Shown: positions 1 to 9,892 of the stretch, piece after piece
Position numbering within the stretch: the first letter of the stretch is position 1
How the letters are laid out: each line of letters opens with the position of its first letter
NCBI RefSeq assembly: GCF_000745315.1
Contig: NZ_JQNQ01000001.1
Location: forward strand, 930,001-994,000
Direction: 5' to 3'
Origin: Salegentibacter sp. Hel_I_6
Lineage (GTDB): Bacteria > Bacteroidota > Bacteroidia > Flavobacteriales > Flavobacteriaceae
Length of the DNA stretch: 64,000 bases
Notes under the pieces: generated by a model
Told to the model about the DNA's origin: nothing
What the model saw: the letters and a program-made list of their open reading frames with translations, nothing else
Database searches by the model: none
Program-made: the position numbers and the translations under genes

Positions 1-570
1 AAATTTAAAGAATTAGGAGTAAGAAGAGTTAATATCGGATTAGACTCAGGAGATGCAGATATTTTAGAAGCTCAAAGAAAAAATAAAACCACAGACAAAA
101 CCAATATTGATGCCCTAAAGCTGCTGAGTAAGGCTGACATGTCTGTACATGGATCATTTATGTTAGGAGCCGCCGGAGAAACCGTTGCCACCGTAAAAAA
201 AACCACTGGTCATATCAAAGAAGTAATGGAGATAGTTGAATTTTCTTCAATTGAGGTTTCAAGATTATACCCATTGCCTAATAGCCCAATATGGGATATT
301 TTGGTTGATTATTTTAATCCTCAATTTTATAAGAATAGTGAAGAAATTGATAGTGTCCTGGCGAAATTAAATCTTTCTGTTCCTGTTGAAAAACATATGG
401 AATTGTCCTCTAAATACCAGAGTGCCGATTTATTTAATAAGGAGGAACTAATGAGTGACTGGTATCAAAATTTCACTCATATTGATCAAGATTTTGCAGT
501 TTCTGAGATTCAGAAACTAGATGATTTCATTGAAATGAAAAATATTCAGACAGGGAAAAATGTAGGCTAA
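1..570 (+). CDS. Radical SAM protein, C-terminal part (5' end outside window)
   Basis: An open frame runs from the first base to the stop at 570 (189 codons), so the true start lies to the left. The visible part resembles the second half of a radical SAM barrel of the MiaB/Elp3 or B12-binding type: RVNIGLDSGDADILEAQRK near the start matches the family's G-x-E/D-S-G segment, followed by VHGSFMLGAAGET, the usual FM.G.PGET strand. The Cx3Cx2C cluster motif would lie upstream and cannot be seen. The substrate is unknown. A methyltransferase-like gene follows on the same strand after 166 bp, so the two could belong to one natural-product locus. Confidence 0.75.
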   Translation, partial: KFKELGVRRVNIGLDSGDADILEAQRKNKTTDKTNIDALKLLSKADMSVHGSFMLGAAGETVATVKKTTGHIKEVMEIVEFSSIEVSRLYPLPNSPIWDILVDYFNPQFYKNSEEIDSVLAKLNLSVPVEKHMELSSKYQSADLFNKEELMSDWYQNFTHIDQDFAVSEIQKLDDFIEMKNIQTGKNVG

Positions 571-736
571 ATTTTATAATTGCCTTATGATTTTCAATAA
601 AAAAAAATTAAAGAGGTTAGATTTTCTAATTTGGCTCTAAGAGGGAGAATATACAAACTTAAAGTTCTTTAATTAAAATGATGATCTATATTGTTATTAT
701 ACAAGAGCCTCGATACTAGACGTAGTTAAATATAAG

Positions 737-1576
737 ATGGGAAAAGAAAAAAATATAGGCATACACGAAACAGCTTTTGTTACATCAGCTTTTAGATCTT
801 TCGATGAAAACTTAAGTCAGGATAACTTTGCTAAATTATGGCAAAATAGTAAGACAGAACAATGGATTGAGGAGTACCTGGATCAGGTTTCTTCTGAAGA
901 AACCTATACCCATTGTTTAAGAAATAGATATTTTCTAGATACTATCAAAAAACTTGTAACCTCTGGAGAAGTGGAAGTTCTGATAAACTTTGGTAGTGGA
1001 TTTAGTATGTATCCATTTCTGCTTGATGAAAATACAATTCATATAGAAATTGACAAACCAGAGATTGTTGACTACAAAATGGATAAAGTTAATCATTGGC
1101 AACGTAATTATGTTCTTCCAAAAAGAAATATTCATTTTATTGGTGTTGATTTTAGTACAAATTATAAGGAAGGCTTACTTTCAAAAATAAATGCTATAAA
1201 GGGAAAAAAGTCCAGTTTTATTTTGATAGAAGGCGTGTTATTTTTTTTGAGTAGAGCCGAAACAAATAGTTTGTTTAACTTTTTTGATATGATACAAAAA
1301 AGTGGTGATTATGTAGGAAGTGCTTCCTTCCAAGATACTTTAAAGAATACCGCAGCCTTTGAAAATTTATTGAATTTTTTTAATCAGAATGTATCCAAAA
1401 CAAGTAAAAATGATTATCAAACGATCCAAGATGGATATTATAAATCAATGGTCAATTATACATTAATGGATCATCAAGATTATTATAGTCTTTCAGCGCA
1501 GTATAGGAATAAAATTAATCAGGATAGGAAACTGATTTTAAATGAGAATTTCTATTTACTTAAAAAAATAACATAA
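737..1576 (+). CDS. SAM-dependent methyltransferase, leucine carboxyl methyltransferase (LCM/PPM) family
   Basis: 279 residues, close to the family's usual length. The SAM-binding glycine motif appears as NFGSGFSMYPFLL (around residues 84-96), followed by an acidic strand IEIDKP, then FIGVDFS and LIEGVLFFLSRAE, which corresponds to the family's EGVLMYL element. These are hallmarks of the PPM1/LCMT/TcmP group, which methylates carboxyl or hydroxyl groups of proteins, peptides or polyketides. The target cannot be deduced. It follows a radical SAM gene on the same strand. No clear ribosome site is visible before the ATG, as is common in Bacteroidetes. Confidence 0.7.
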   Translation: MGKEKNIGIHETAFVTSAFRSFDENLSQDNFAKLWQNSKTEQWIEEYLDQVSSEETYTHCLRNRYFLDTIKKLVTSGEVEVLINFGSGFSMYPFLLDENTIHIEIDKPEIVDYKMDKVNHWQRNYVLPKRNIHFIGVDFSTNYKEGLLSKINAIKGKKSSFILIEGVLFFLSRAETNSLFNFFDMIQKSGDYVGSASFQDTLKNTAAFENLLNFFNQNVSKTSKNDYQTIQDGYYKSMVNYTLMDHQDYYSLSAQYRNKINQDRKLILNENFYLLKKIT

Positions 1577-1812
1577 GAATTCATTTTTTAGCTCTGTTAC
1601 CTAAGAGTTCTATTAATCATAAAAAAATATCCGAAGCTAAAAAGACTAAAAGAACGTTTTGAAAGTTTGTAGAAATATTTGTATCTATAAATTTAAGCTA
1701 GTGAGTTAAATTGGATGTTGAATTAAATTTAAGAAAACTATCCCTGCCTTAGTCAATATTTACTGAATAAATCTAACTGATTCACCCTCCCCTTGTTTTT
1801 AGATATAATGGA

Positions 1813-3813
1813 TTACTCCTGTCGCACCAAATGTTGCAAGTTCAGATCATTTTTGATACGCTCTATTTCGCTTTCCACAATGTTCAAAATATCCAGTTTT
1901 ACGTGACGATAACTGTTTTCAATTTCTTGTTTCATATTGTCCGATCCGTTTTCATCTGTAAAGGATAAGATTTGCGGTATCTTTTGATAGGCTTTGTTTT
2001 CGGCAGTAACCTTTTCATTATCGACGACAATTTCAGCGTGAAAAATCTTTTGTTCGATACGTTCATTGAAGTTGTCAGATACGGCTCCTACAAATATTCC
2101 CTGTGTAAGTGTTGAAATCTTGGAGGCCGGAATAAGGCTGTCCAATTGGGTCGAAATGGAAGTGGATTTGTCGTTCCGATTGATGGTCATACTCTGGCGT
2201 TTTTGCAACACTTTTCCGAAACGCTCTGACAAGTTCTTTGCAGTTTCCCCAACAACCTGTCCGCTGAAAATATTACCTACTGTATTCTGAATTACCTTGC
2301 TTTCCTTGTCGCCATAATCACGGGTCAATTGCGAATAATCCTGGAAGCCCAAACAAACTGCTATTTTATTGCTACGTGCCGTTGCAATAAGGTTATCCAG
2401 TCCACGAAAATAAATTGTGGGTAGCTCATCTATGATAACGGAACTCTTTAATTGCCCTTTTTTATTAATGAGTTTTACAATTCGTGAATTGTACAAACCC
2501 AATGCGGCGGAATAAATATTTTGACGGTCGGGATTGTTCCCCACACAAAGTATTTTTGGCGCTTTTGGATTGTTGATGTCCAAGGAAAAATCATCCCCTG
2601 TCATTACCCAATAAAGCTGTGGGCTGATCATCCTTGACAAAGGGATTTTAGCAGAAGCAATCTGTCCCTGCAGTTGGTCCTGTGCCCCACCCTGCCAGGC
2701 ATCCATAAAAGGCGATAGGTAATTTTCCAGTTCGGGGTACGAGGTAAGAATGGTAAAAACATCCGTGTATTTTTTGTTCAGTAATTCAATAGCGTGTGGA
2801 AAGGTGCAGTATTTACCGTTCTCATAGATTTTCAAGAACCAAATAATGGCAGCTAACAAAATTATCGGGCTTTCCACAAAGAAATCGCCCTGCTTTTGTA
2901 TCCAGCTCCGGTTTAGATTCAGCATAATGGTATAGGCCGCTTCATAGGCATCAGAGATGTCCGTCATAAAATCGGGATTGAGGGGATTACAACGGTGGCT
3001 CCTTTGTGGGTCGTCAAAATTGATCACGTAAAACTTAGGTTGTACCTTATACTTATCACTGTGTTCCAGTAGATGATTATAGGCGATGGTGGAAAGGTCG
3101 TCAAACTTAAAATCGTATATATACATCGAGAACCCTTTTTCAATGTGCTGTTTGATATAATTGTTGATAATGGTATAAGATTTACCCGATCCGGGGGTTC
3201 CGAGCACTATTGAGGCCCTAAATGGATTGACCACATTGATCCAACCGTTGTTCCATTTGTTCTTGTAATAAAACCTGGTGGGCAGGTTAACCGAATATTC
3301 ATTTTCCATTAATTTGGTTTCTTGTTGAAAACTCTCGTTTTCATTGTTAAAAACATCGTCCATAAGGTTGTTGCGGAGCAGTCGGCTCATCCAAGCCCCT
3401 GCAACCATTAAAGAGATGTAACCCAAACCTGTCGTTAAAATATAAAGAAATGTGGCTGTGTTTAGGGATAACTTTAACAGTGAAAAGTTCAGAAAGAACA
3501 TGACAAAGCCAATACCCAAAGCCAAATATATCTTGCCCCAAGTAATTTTTTCGTCTTTAACTCCTTTTGTGCCCACACAGCTTAAAGCCAATAATAACAG
3601 CGCAAAAATTTTGGTATAAAGTGTATGGGAAAACAGTCCGGCAGTCCGGTTGAAATTGATGAGTATCTTACCTATAAGTTCCAATGTCCATCCACGTTCG
3701 GCAAAGAAGCCGTAACAGAACCAATAAAAGTTCATCAGCACAATAATAATGCTTACCGCCCGTAGAAAAGCCATTATTTTGGCAAGCCCCCTTAAATCAT
3801 CCTCTCCCTGCAT
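1813..3813 (-). CDS. mobC: Type IV coupling protein (VirD4/TraG-like, MobC)
   Basis: 666 residues. Four hydrophobic segments occupy about the first 145 residues, followed by a cytoplasmic ATPase with Walker A GTPGSGKS (residues 205-212) and Walker B SSVIIDELP (457-465). This is the architecture of conjugative coupling proteins that bring the relaxase-DNA complex to the type IV secretion channel at the inner membrane. In CTnDOT-like elements this gene normally follows the relaxase directly. Here it is on the same strand as the relaxase (41252-42553) but separated from it by about 37 kb of cargo. Confidence 0.9.
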   Translation of the reverse strand: MQGEDDLRGLAKIMAFLRAVSIIIVLMNFYWFCYGFFAERGWTLELIGKILINFNRTAGLFSHTLYTKIFALLLLALSCVGTKGVKDEKITWGKIYLALGIGFVMFFLNFSLLKLSLNTATFLYILTTGLGYISLMVAGAWMSRLLRNNLMDDVFNNENESFQQETKLMENEYSVNLPTRFYYKNKWNNGWINVVNPFRASIVLGTPGSGKSYTIINNYIKQHIEKGFSMYIYDFKFDDLSTIAYNHLLEHSDKYKVQPKFYVINFDDPQRSHRCNPLNPDFMTDISDAYEAAYTIMLNLNRSWIQKQGDFFVESPIILLAAIIWFLKIYENGKYCTFPHAIELLNKKYTDVFTILTSYPELENYLSPFMDAWQGGAQDQLQGQIASAKIPLSRMISPQLYWVMTGDDFSLDINNPKAPKILCVGNNPDRQNIYSAALGLYNSRIVKLINKKGQLKSSVIIDELPTIYFRGLDNLIATARSNKIAVCLGFQDYSQLTRDYGDKESKVIQNTVGNIFSGQVVGETAKNLSERFGKVLQKRQSMTINRNDKSTSISTQLDSLIPASKISTLTQGIFVGAVSDNFNERIEQKIFHAEIVVDNEKVTAENKAYQKIPQILSFTDENGSDNMKQEIENSYRHVKLDILNIVESEIERIKNDLNLQHLVRQE

Positions 3814-4142
3814 TTTTTGAAAGATTAAAGTTTGGGCGGGAATGTATGGGCTATTGTTTGTGATTAATCAGAATTGGAACTATTTGGCTTGGATTGGTTG
3901 TTTTTGGCATTTAACTCATAGTAAAAAAACTTACTCAACAAACCAGTTGTTATATAGATTACCTTTTACTGCATTTTATAGACTATCACACATAAAAATT
4001 CTCCACTCGCACCTAATTATTTTTAGTATTTCTCAATCATTTTCATCTTATAAATTATTCTGGAATTGAGAATTAAATGATAACTTAATTTGTATGCCTG
4101 TAAATATTCCTAATTAGCGAAAATATCCTTTATTTGAATAAA
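3814..4142. other. Non-coding stretch between coupling protein and IS remnant
   Basis: AT-rich, about 330 bp. A 75-codon open frame on the plus strand (3842-4069) has no recognisable features and is probably chance. The region must supply expression of the minus-strand coupling protein gene, either from a local promoter or by read-through across the cargo, but I see no convincing promoter. Confidence 0.4.
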
Positions 4143-4160
4143 ATAACTAAATTTAGTTAT
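4143..4160. repeat. 18-bp perfect palindrome before the IS remnant
   Basis: ATAACTAAATTTAGTTAT is a perfect 18-bp palindrome whose last two bases are the first two bases of the ATG of the decayed transposase. It may have been an operator or promoter feature of the insertion sequence. I could not find its partner at the other end of the remnant. Confidence 0.4.
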
Positions 4161-5029
4161 GGATATATTTTCATTTGGAGTTCATTTTACTGACGAAAAA
4201 GTTGTGGCTTACATTCTAAAGAACAGCGAGATAAAAAAGGAGTGGTATGCAATCGATGGGGATCTACCGAGCATTATTGGCTTCAAAACAAATGGCGTTA
4301 CCAGTGTAAGTCTTGTACGGCAAGGATTTCTTTGCGTAGTGGTACTATCCTGGAGAGTTCTAAATTATCATTTATGATCTGGTATAAAACCATTTTTATT
4401 TTAAGCACTACCAAGAAGGGATTTCCCAGTAAGGAGATCCAGCGGCAAATTGGTCTGAAGCGCTATGAGCCGGTTTGGACAATGGTTCATAAACTCAGAA
4501 AAGCAATGAGGTAAAGAGATGATCGCTATACCTTGGAAGGTATGATTGAAATGGATGAAGATTATTTCACTATCTAGGCTAGTAAGCATGATCCAATGTT
4601 ATGGTAATGGTTGAAAGCACTGTATTAGAAGACATCGATACTGGTGGATAGGCAGTGCAGATATTTTAAGGCAAGAGTCCTTGATAACCACAAAGCTGAA
4701 GGAACTGACCATACCTTGAAAAAGGCAATTGATAAGGAACAAGTTATTGTATTTACAGACAAAAGCACCTCCTACCTTGATATCGCAGATTATGTAGAAC
4801 TCATATCTCTGAAAAATCCAATGAGACAACTACCAAAGAAATACTTAAATGGGTACACATTGCCATTAATAATGCAAAACGGAATTTCGCTGGAACCTAC
4901 CATAAAATTAAGAAAAAACACCTGCAATTATATCTTAATGAGTTCGTTTACAAGTTAAATAGACGATATTTGGGGAACAAAATATTTGACAGGTTTGTGA
5001 TAGCAAGCATTACAGCAAGTGGACACTAA
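4159..5029 (+). pseudogene. Decayed IS1595-family (ISXO2-like) transposase
   Basis: The conceptual protein is spread over several frames. The frames carry, in order, an N-terminal MDIFSFGVHFTDEK, a zinc-ribbon region with WRYQCKSCTARISLRSGTIL, the helix EIQRQIGLKRYEPVWTMVH, the catalytic-domain start GMIEMDEDYF, a middle block with VIVFTDKSTSYLDIADY, and a C-terminal block WVHIAINNAKRNFAGTYHK ending at the TAA at 5027-5029. This is the known order of ISXO2-like DDE transposases. Frameshifts after about 4245 and 4850 and in-frame stops between about 4512 and 4632 make it non-functional. It sits at the left boundary of the cargo region and may mark an old insertion event. Confidence 0.85.
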
Positions 5030-5046
5030 GCCGATATACAAAAAAC

Positions 5047-6738
5047 TTAATTTTCTAAAAACTTTATTATCTTATTTATAGATTTAGTTAAACTATTTCT
5101 CCGTCTTATATAATGCCCCTCATTCTTTAAGATTAATAATTCAACATATGATTCTCGTTGATAATTATCTATCATATTTATTTTCAAATCATTCAAAGCA
5201 AAATCCTTAATACCTGAAATGAACAAAAAATCCTTATCAGAAAAATTAAAATCAGAAGCTGTATTAAAAAGTGGTAATCCAGAGAAGTCAATGATTTTGC
5301 TTACAGAATTTGGATATTCTTTAAGATAAGAATGAGCTAGTTTTGCCCCATAACTTACACCTAAAATCACAAATTTTTCATCCTCAATCTTTAATTTTTC
5401 TTTAACGCTATTAATATTCTTGCTTATATCGTCAATTTGTAAATCTAATTTTAATTTTGAGTCTTCTATATTTCTCATTTCAAAACTATTCCCCATACCG
5501 GTTGAACCTAGATAATTAAGGGCTATAATTCCCCATCCAGCTTTATTGATATAATTCATCAAAACATTATATCTAGGCGAAATTTGTTCGTGAGGACCAC
5601 CATGCAGCCAAACTACCCACCCTTTTATTTTTTTATGTTTGGGCAAGAATAAATAGTGATAAACACCTTCATCGGTTATAAAAGGCTGGATTTCACTACA
5701 ACTATCTTCCTGTTCCAATTCTTCTTTTGATTTTTCTGGATAGCTTTCCCCATTAATTAAAAAATGTTTAGGCAAATCGATCCCAGCAAAAAGATTTATT
5801 CGTAAACTATCATTCGAATAAAACTGGTAGGATACACCATTCTTTTGCGGTATTTGTTTTCTGAGCTCTCCTTTTGAATTAAGACTGTAATCTAATATCG
5901 AACCTTTGGTATTCATCCTAAATTCCACAATTTTATTGGATTTTAAACTGGGTGAGTAGATATCACTATCAAAAGTTATGGAATCCAGTGTTTCTTTTGA
6001 CAAAATATTCAATTTATAAATAGAGCTAATCCCTGAATGGTCAGAAATAAATGACAGTATTTCGTTTTTATTATCGAACATTTTGGGCACATAAGATTTT
6101 GAAGGAGAAGACCATATTTTATTATAACTAAATTTACCGACCTCCATCATCCATATATCCGAGTCACTATCTTCCAAGAAAACTAAATCTCCATTTTCAC
6201 TCCAGCTAAAGCTTTTAAAAATTCTTTCGGATTTATACAAAAATTTCCTTTGTTCCACATCAAAAAGTCTGAGTCTCCCAGAGGATAAGAACGCTACAAT
6301 ATTATGTTTAGGGGAGAAAACCGGATTTCCATCGTCAATGGTCGGGCTTTTGGTGATATTAAACGCTTTATGATCCTTCAATTTATATATAAAAATATCA
6401 TAAATTTGATTCCCATTGTCGTCTGAAACAAATGAAAGATAATTTCCATCTTGGGATACAGACCTTACAAAAACATCTTGCTCTAAATTAGTTTGAAGCT
6501 TTATCGATTTTTCTAACTTGTGGGTCAATCCTAACTCATATATATTGAATAAATTTTCCTTATTTGAAGAATAATATAACTTATTATTGATTTGAGAAAA
6601 AACAAAATGACTGTTAATTTCCTCGGGAATGTTTTTTATTTTTAGATCTATTTCCTCCTTTTCGGTACATGCAGAAATAATTAAGACAAGCGATAGAATA
6701 GTACAACAAGGAAAATATTTTTTCACTATAATTTTCAT
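5047..6738 (-). CDS. Prolyl-oligopeptidase-like (S9) lipoprotein
   Basis: 563 residues. A lipoprotein leader with lipobox-like LIISAC is followed by a WD40/TolB-type beta-propeller (about residues 30-330) and then an alpha/beta-hydrolase domain. The hydrolase part shows the oxyanion segment WVVWLHGGPHE, the nucleophile elbow GVSYG (about residue 460), a candidate Asp in SGIKDFALN and a His in NEGHYI. S9 enzymes cleave short peptides. This is the last gene of the minus-strand exporter operon, 19 bp after the RND permease at 6758-9892, which suggests a role in trimming or degrading an exported peptide. It is shorter than typical S9 enzymes (about 650-700 residues). The substrate is unknown. Confidence 0.75.
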   Translation of the reverse strand: MKIIVKKYFPCCTILSLVLIISACTEKEEIDLKIKNIPEEINSHFVFSQINNKLYYSSNKENLFNIYELGLTHKLEKSIKLQTNLEQDVFVRSVSQDGNYLSFVSDDNGNQIYDIFIYKLKDHKAFNITKSPTIDDGNPVFSPKHNIVAFLSSGRLRLFDVEQRKFLYKSERIFKSFSWSENGDLVFLEDSDSDIWMMEVGKFSYNKIWSSPSKSYVPKMFDNKNEILSFISDHSGISSIYKLNILSKETLDSITFDSDIYSPSLKSNKIVEFRMNTKGSILDYSLNSKGELRKQIPQKNGVSYQFYSNDSLRINLFAGIDLPKHFLINGESYPEKSKEELEQEDSCSEIQPFITDEGVYHYLFLPKHKKIKGWVVWLHGGPHEQISPRYNVLMNYINKAGWGIIALNYLGSTGMGNSFEMRNIEDSKLKLDLQIDDISKNINSVKEKLKIEDEKFVILGVSYGAKLAHSYLKEYPNSVSKIIDFSGLPLFNTASDFNFSDKDFLFISGIKDFALNDLKINMIDNYQRESYVELLILKNEGHYIRRRNSLTKSINKIIKFLEN

Positions 6739-6757
6739 ATAAAATCACAAATTCAAT

Positions 6758-9700
6758 TTACTTCCTATAGACCAGTAGTGGCAAGTACAGGCATATTCCT
6801 ATTAACGAAAACAATAACCCTCCAATGGACCCAGCCGCAAATGAGAACCAAAAAACCTCTTCCTGACCGCTCCACACAAATGGGATCAAGCCCCCAATAG
6901 TAGCCATAATAGTTATTAAGATTGGAATGATTTTATGGTTATAGGCTTTCAAGTACAAAAGGATGTATTGTTTTTTTGGGTATTTCTTTTTGAGTATGTT
7001 GAAATCATTGACAATATATAATGCTGCATTCACACTGATTCCACTTAACAAGATAAAAGATGCATATCCCCCTTGATCAAAATTGAAATCAAACATGTAA
7101 AAAGTGAGAAAAACTCCGATAAAAGAAATAGGTATCATACTTATAATAGCCAGAGGTTGTATCAGGGACTCCAGTAAAATTGAACAGATAAAAAAAATAA
7201 TACCCACAATCACAAAGAGGTAATAATACTGTTTTTTGTCTTTTTTGTTCCAATACTCATAGGAAGGCAGAGTTACTTTATAACCAATAGGCAATATTTG
7301 GGAAAGTTCTTCTATACGTTCCTCTTTAAACTTTTGAGCCAATGGTCTTGGCCCTATAAAATCAAACTCTACGGTCAGTTGGTACTGCTGATTTTTTTTG
7401 CTTATAGTGTTCCCAGTTTTTTTTCGGGTTATAGTAGCCAATTTCCCAATCTTGTACTGATCCTCTCCAATTATTAATGGTTCATTATTTAGGTCCCAAA
7501 CCTTCATATTTTCATATCTATTGGAAACCAGTTTTACATCCTGGAGGTCATTATTATTAATTACTGGTTGTAAAAGGCTATAATGTAATTGATTTCTTAA
7601 AGCATTGTACATTTGGGAAGCCCCTATATTGGACAAGGTCATTTTTTCGGGGTCGAATTCAAGATAATATTCCTGGAATACATCTGTATTCCGGCCGCCA
7701 CTTCTAATTTCAATCTCTTTTACGCGGCCATTAGATTGGTCCAGGAGTTGTTCCCCTAGCAATTCTGCGTAATTGTAAAGATTATCATAATTATAGCCTT
7801 CTAAATGTATACGATCGCTTTTAAAGCTATTTCCCAAAGCATTTGAGAAACCGCGTCCTACCCCGGTTACACTCCAATCAAGCCCCCCTAAGCTAATCGC
7901 CTTCGATTCCAGTAAACTTTTTAGAGCGTAAGGGAAGCTACCTGTTTCGTCTTCCTCCTTAAAATAAATATTTATACTGGAGTTACGATAACTGTTTATC
8001 CGAGTCTCAAAAAGCTCCACTTCTTCAAAAGAACCAATATACCTTTCCATTTTCCTAATAACATCATTGAGCTGCTCTATAGTATGTCCTTCCGGCATCC
8101 TTCCGGAGACTCGAAGACTGGTGCGCTCTGGTTCGGCATAATAAGAGTTCTCGAAGACGTTTTCGATAAACAATCGCAAGCTTCCGCCAAGGTATTTCTC
8201 CAATCCTGGCCGAAGTTCAGCACGGAACCATTCCTCTCCCAGAGTATGGTTATAGATTTTGGCCACCACCCCTTTTCCTTCTATTTTGTCCGGGGCCAGA
8301 TGCAAGGGAAGCCCAAATCCTAATATTACTATTAACAACATAGTCCATTTGATAAACGGTTGCCTGATATTTTCTAAAAATTGAGCATATTTTTTGGACA
8401 CCCATAAGAGACGTCTTTTGCGTTTCCTTGAAAATCTATTATTTCGACCTTCCAATTGGAATTTTTGCATTAGGGCGGGAACCAAATAAAGGGCGACTAG
8501 AAGAGAAATTCCTAAATTAATAGCGATAACCAGCGCAAAATCCCATAAGTTGGCACGCTGCGATTCCTCTAGAAAGAAGATAACCATTACCGCACCAATA
8601 GTAGTGAGTGTTGCTGCCAGTATAGCGAGAAAGGCTCTCTTATCGCCATTTTTGCGCAAGTGATCCATCATAATAATGGTATTGTCTATGATGATCCCGA
8701 AAGATATAGTTATACCAGCAAAAGAATACAACTGCAGATCGATCTCAAACAGATAATAAAGAATCACTGCTACCAAAAGATTGATAAAAATACTTAGGAA
8801 AAAAATACCGATGTATTTCGCGTTTCGGTAAAAAACAATTGTAAAAATTAATAAGATAACCAGAGAAAAAAAGCTCCGCCATTTAATTTTCTGTAAGTCT
8901 TCTGAAAGTTTAGAAATGGGGTCATAGGTGAGTTTCAACTGATAGCTGGGGGGCATGGTCTGCTCAAGCTCCTTTACATATTCTTTTAATTCCCGGCTAA
9001 GGCGAATAGAATTCACCCCTTTTTCCGGAAATATAACCATATTGATTGTGTTTTTTCCGTTGATACGATAATATGCATTAACCGGTCCCTCCTGAAAACG
9101 TACTTTTGCTATATCTCGAAGATAAATTACCCGTTCACCAGAGGTTCCAATCACAATTCCCTCAAAATCCAGCTTTTGTGGGTCATGGTATTCCAAACTT
9201 ACAGAGATTTCCTGAGAAAACTTTTTTTCATTTGTCGTTACCTTGGCTCTACCAAGTTCATTACGACTAAAGTGTATATTTATGGCCTGGGAGACTTCTG
9301 ATGCAGAAATACCCAGTTCAAAAAGCTTATGAGCATCATAGGTAATCACCCATTCATAAGGTGCGGCTCCATAGACATTTACCTCACTTATCCCATCCAT
9401 AAGGGAGAGTTTCGGCACTAAATTTTCATCCACATACTTTTTGATAAAATAGGGACTTCCGTTAGCATTGATACTATAGGAGAGAATGGAAGATTGGCCT
9501 TCGGATTCCAGGCCCATCGATAAATGAGGATAGCTTATCCCATGGGGAAGTTTTACGTAGGCCTGACGGATAAGGGTGGCTAGTTCAAAACGAACCGCAT
9601 CCATATCAGTATTTTTTTTGAAATTTATACTGATACTGCCGCTACCTTTTTGGGAGGTAGAGCTAATGTCTTTTACCTCTTGCATTCTATTAAAAAGCCC

Positions 9701-9892
9701 TTCCAGCTTCGAAGTAACTTCTTGTTCGATTATTTTAGCCGATGCATCTGGCCAGGAAAAAGAAACCTCTATCGTTTCTACAGCCGATGAAGGCTTTAAC
9801 TGGATACTTAACAAGGGAATGAGACTTCCTCCCACAATTGCCAGGGAAATAAAGATGGTAATTATACTGAAAGGAGACAGGCTAGTTTTCAT
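6758..9892 (-). CDS. RND-family permease (second of two in operon)
   Basis: About 1044 residues from the ATG at 9892, chosen because it overlaps the stop of the signal peptidase gene as ATGA, a coupling arrangement. An upstream ATG at 9928 would add 12 polar residues. It has the AcrB-like layout: one N-terminal helix, a large periplasmic loop, a helix bundle, a second loop and a second bundle. Helix 4 contains GIIIDNTIIMMDH; the aspartate is in the proton-relay position. It has no adjacent fusion protein of its own, so it probably pairs with the RND permease at 12567-15620, perhaps as a heteromer like MdtB/MdtC. The substrate is unknown. Confidence 0.85.
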   Translation of the reverse strand: MKTSLSPFSIITIFISLAIVGGSLIPLLSIQLKPSSAVETIEVSFSWPDASAKIIEQEVTSKLEGLFNRMQEVKDISSTSQKGSGSISINFKKNTDMDAVRFELATLIRQAYVKLPHGISYPHLSMGLESEGQSSILSYSINANGSPYFIKKYVDENLVPKLSLMDGISEVNVYGAAPYEWVITYDAHKLFELGISASEVSQAINIHFSRNELGRAKVTTNEKKFSQEISVSLEYHDPQKLDFEGIVIGTSGERVIYLRDIAKVRFQEGPVNAYYRINGKNTINMVIFPEKGVNSIRLSRELKEYVKELEQTMPPSYQLKLTYDPISKLSEDLQKIKWRSFFSLVILLIFTIVFYRNAKYIGIFFLSIFINLLVAVILYYLFEIDLQLYSFAGITISFGIIIDNTIIMMDHLRKNGDKRAFLAILAATLTTIGAVMVIFFLEESQRANLWDFALVIAINLGISLLVALYLVPALMQKFQLEGRNNRFSRKRKRRLLWVSKKYAQFLENIRQPFIKWTMLLIVILGFGLPLHLAPDKIEGKGVVAKIYNHTLGEEWFRAELRPGLEKYLGGSLRLFIENVFENSYYAEPERTSLRVSGRMPEGHTIEQLNDVIRKMERYIGSFEEVELFETRINSYRNSSINIYFKEEDETGSFPYALKSLLESKAISLGGLDWSVTGVGRGFSNALGNSFKSDRIHLEGYNYDNLYNYAELLGEQLLDQSNGRVKEIEIRSGGRNTDVFQEYYLEFDPEKMTLSNIGASQMYNALRNQLHYSLLQPVINNNDLQDVKLVSNRYENMKVWDLNNEPLIIGEDQYKIGKLATITRKKTGNTISKKNQQYQLTVEFDFIGPRPLAQKFKEERIEELSQILPIGYKVTLPSYEYWNKKDKKQYYYLFVIVGIIFFICSILLESLIQPLAIISMIPISFIGVFLTFYMFDFNFDQGGYASFILLSGISVNAALYIVNDFNILKKKYPKKQYILLYLKAYNHKIIPILITIMATIGGLIPFVWSGQEEVFWFSFAAGSIGGLLFSLIGICLYLPLLVYRK

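Noticed and set aside
3842..4069. 75-codon open frame on the plus strand before the IS remnant
   Set aside because: No motif, odd composition (Tyr/Phe/Leu-rich from AT-rich DNA), no start signal; probably chance.
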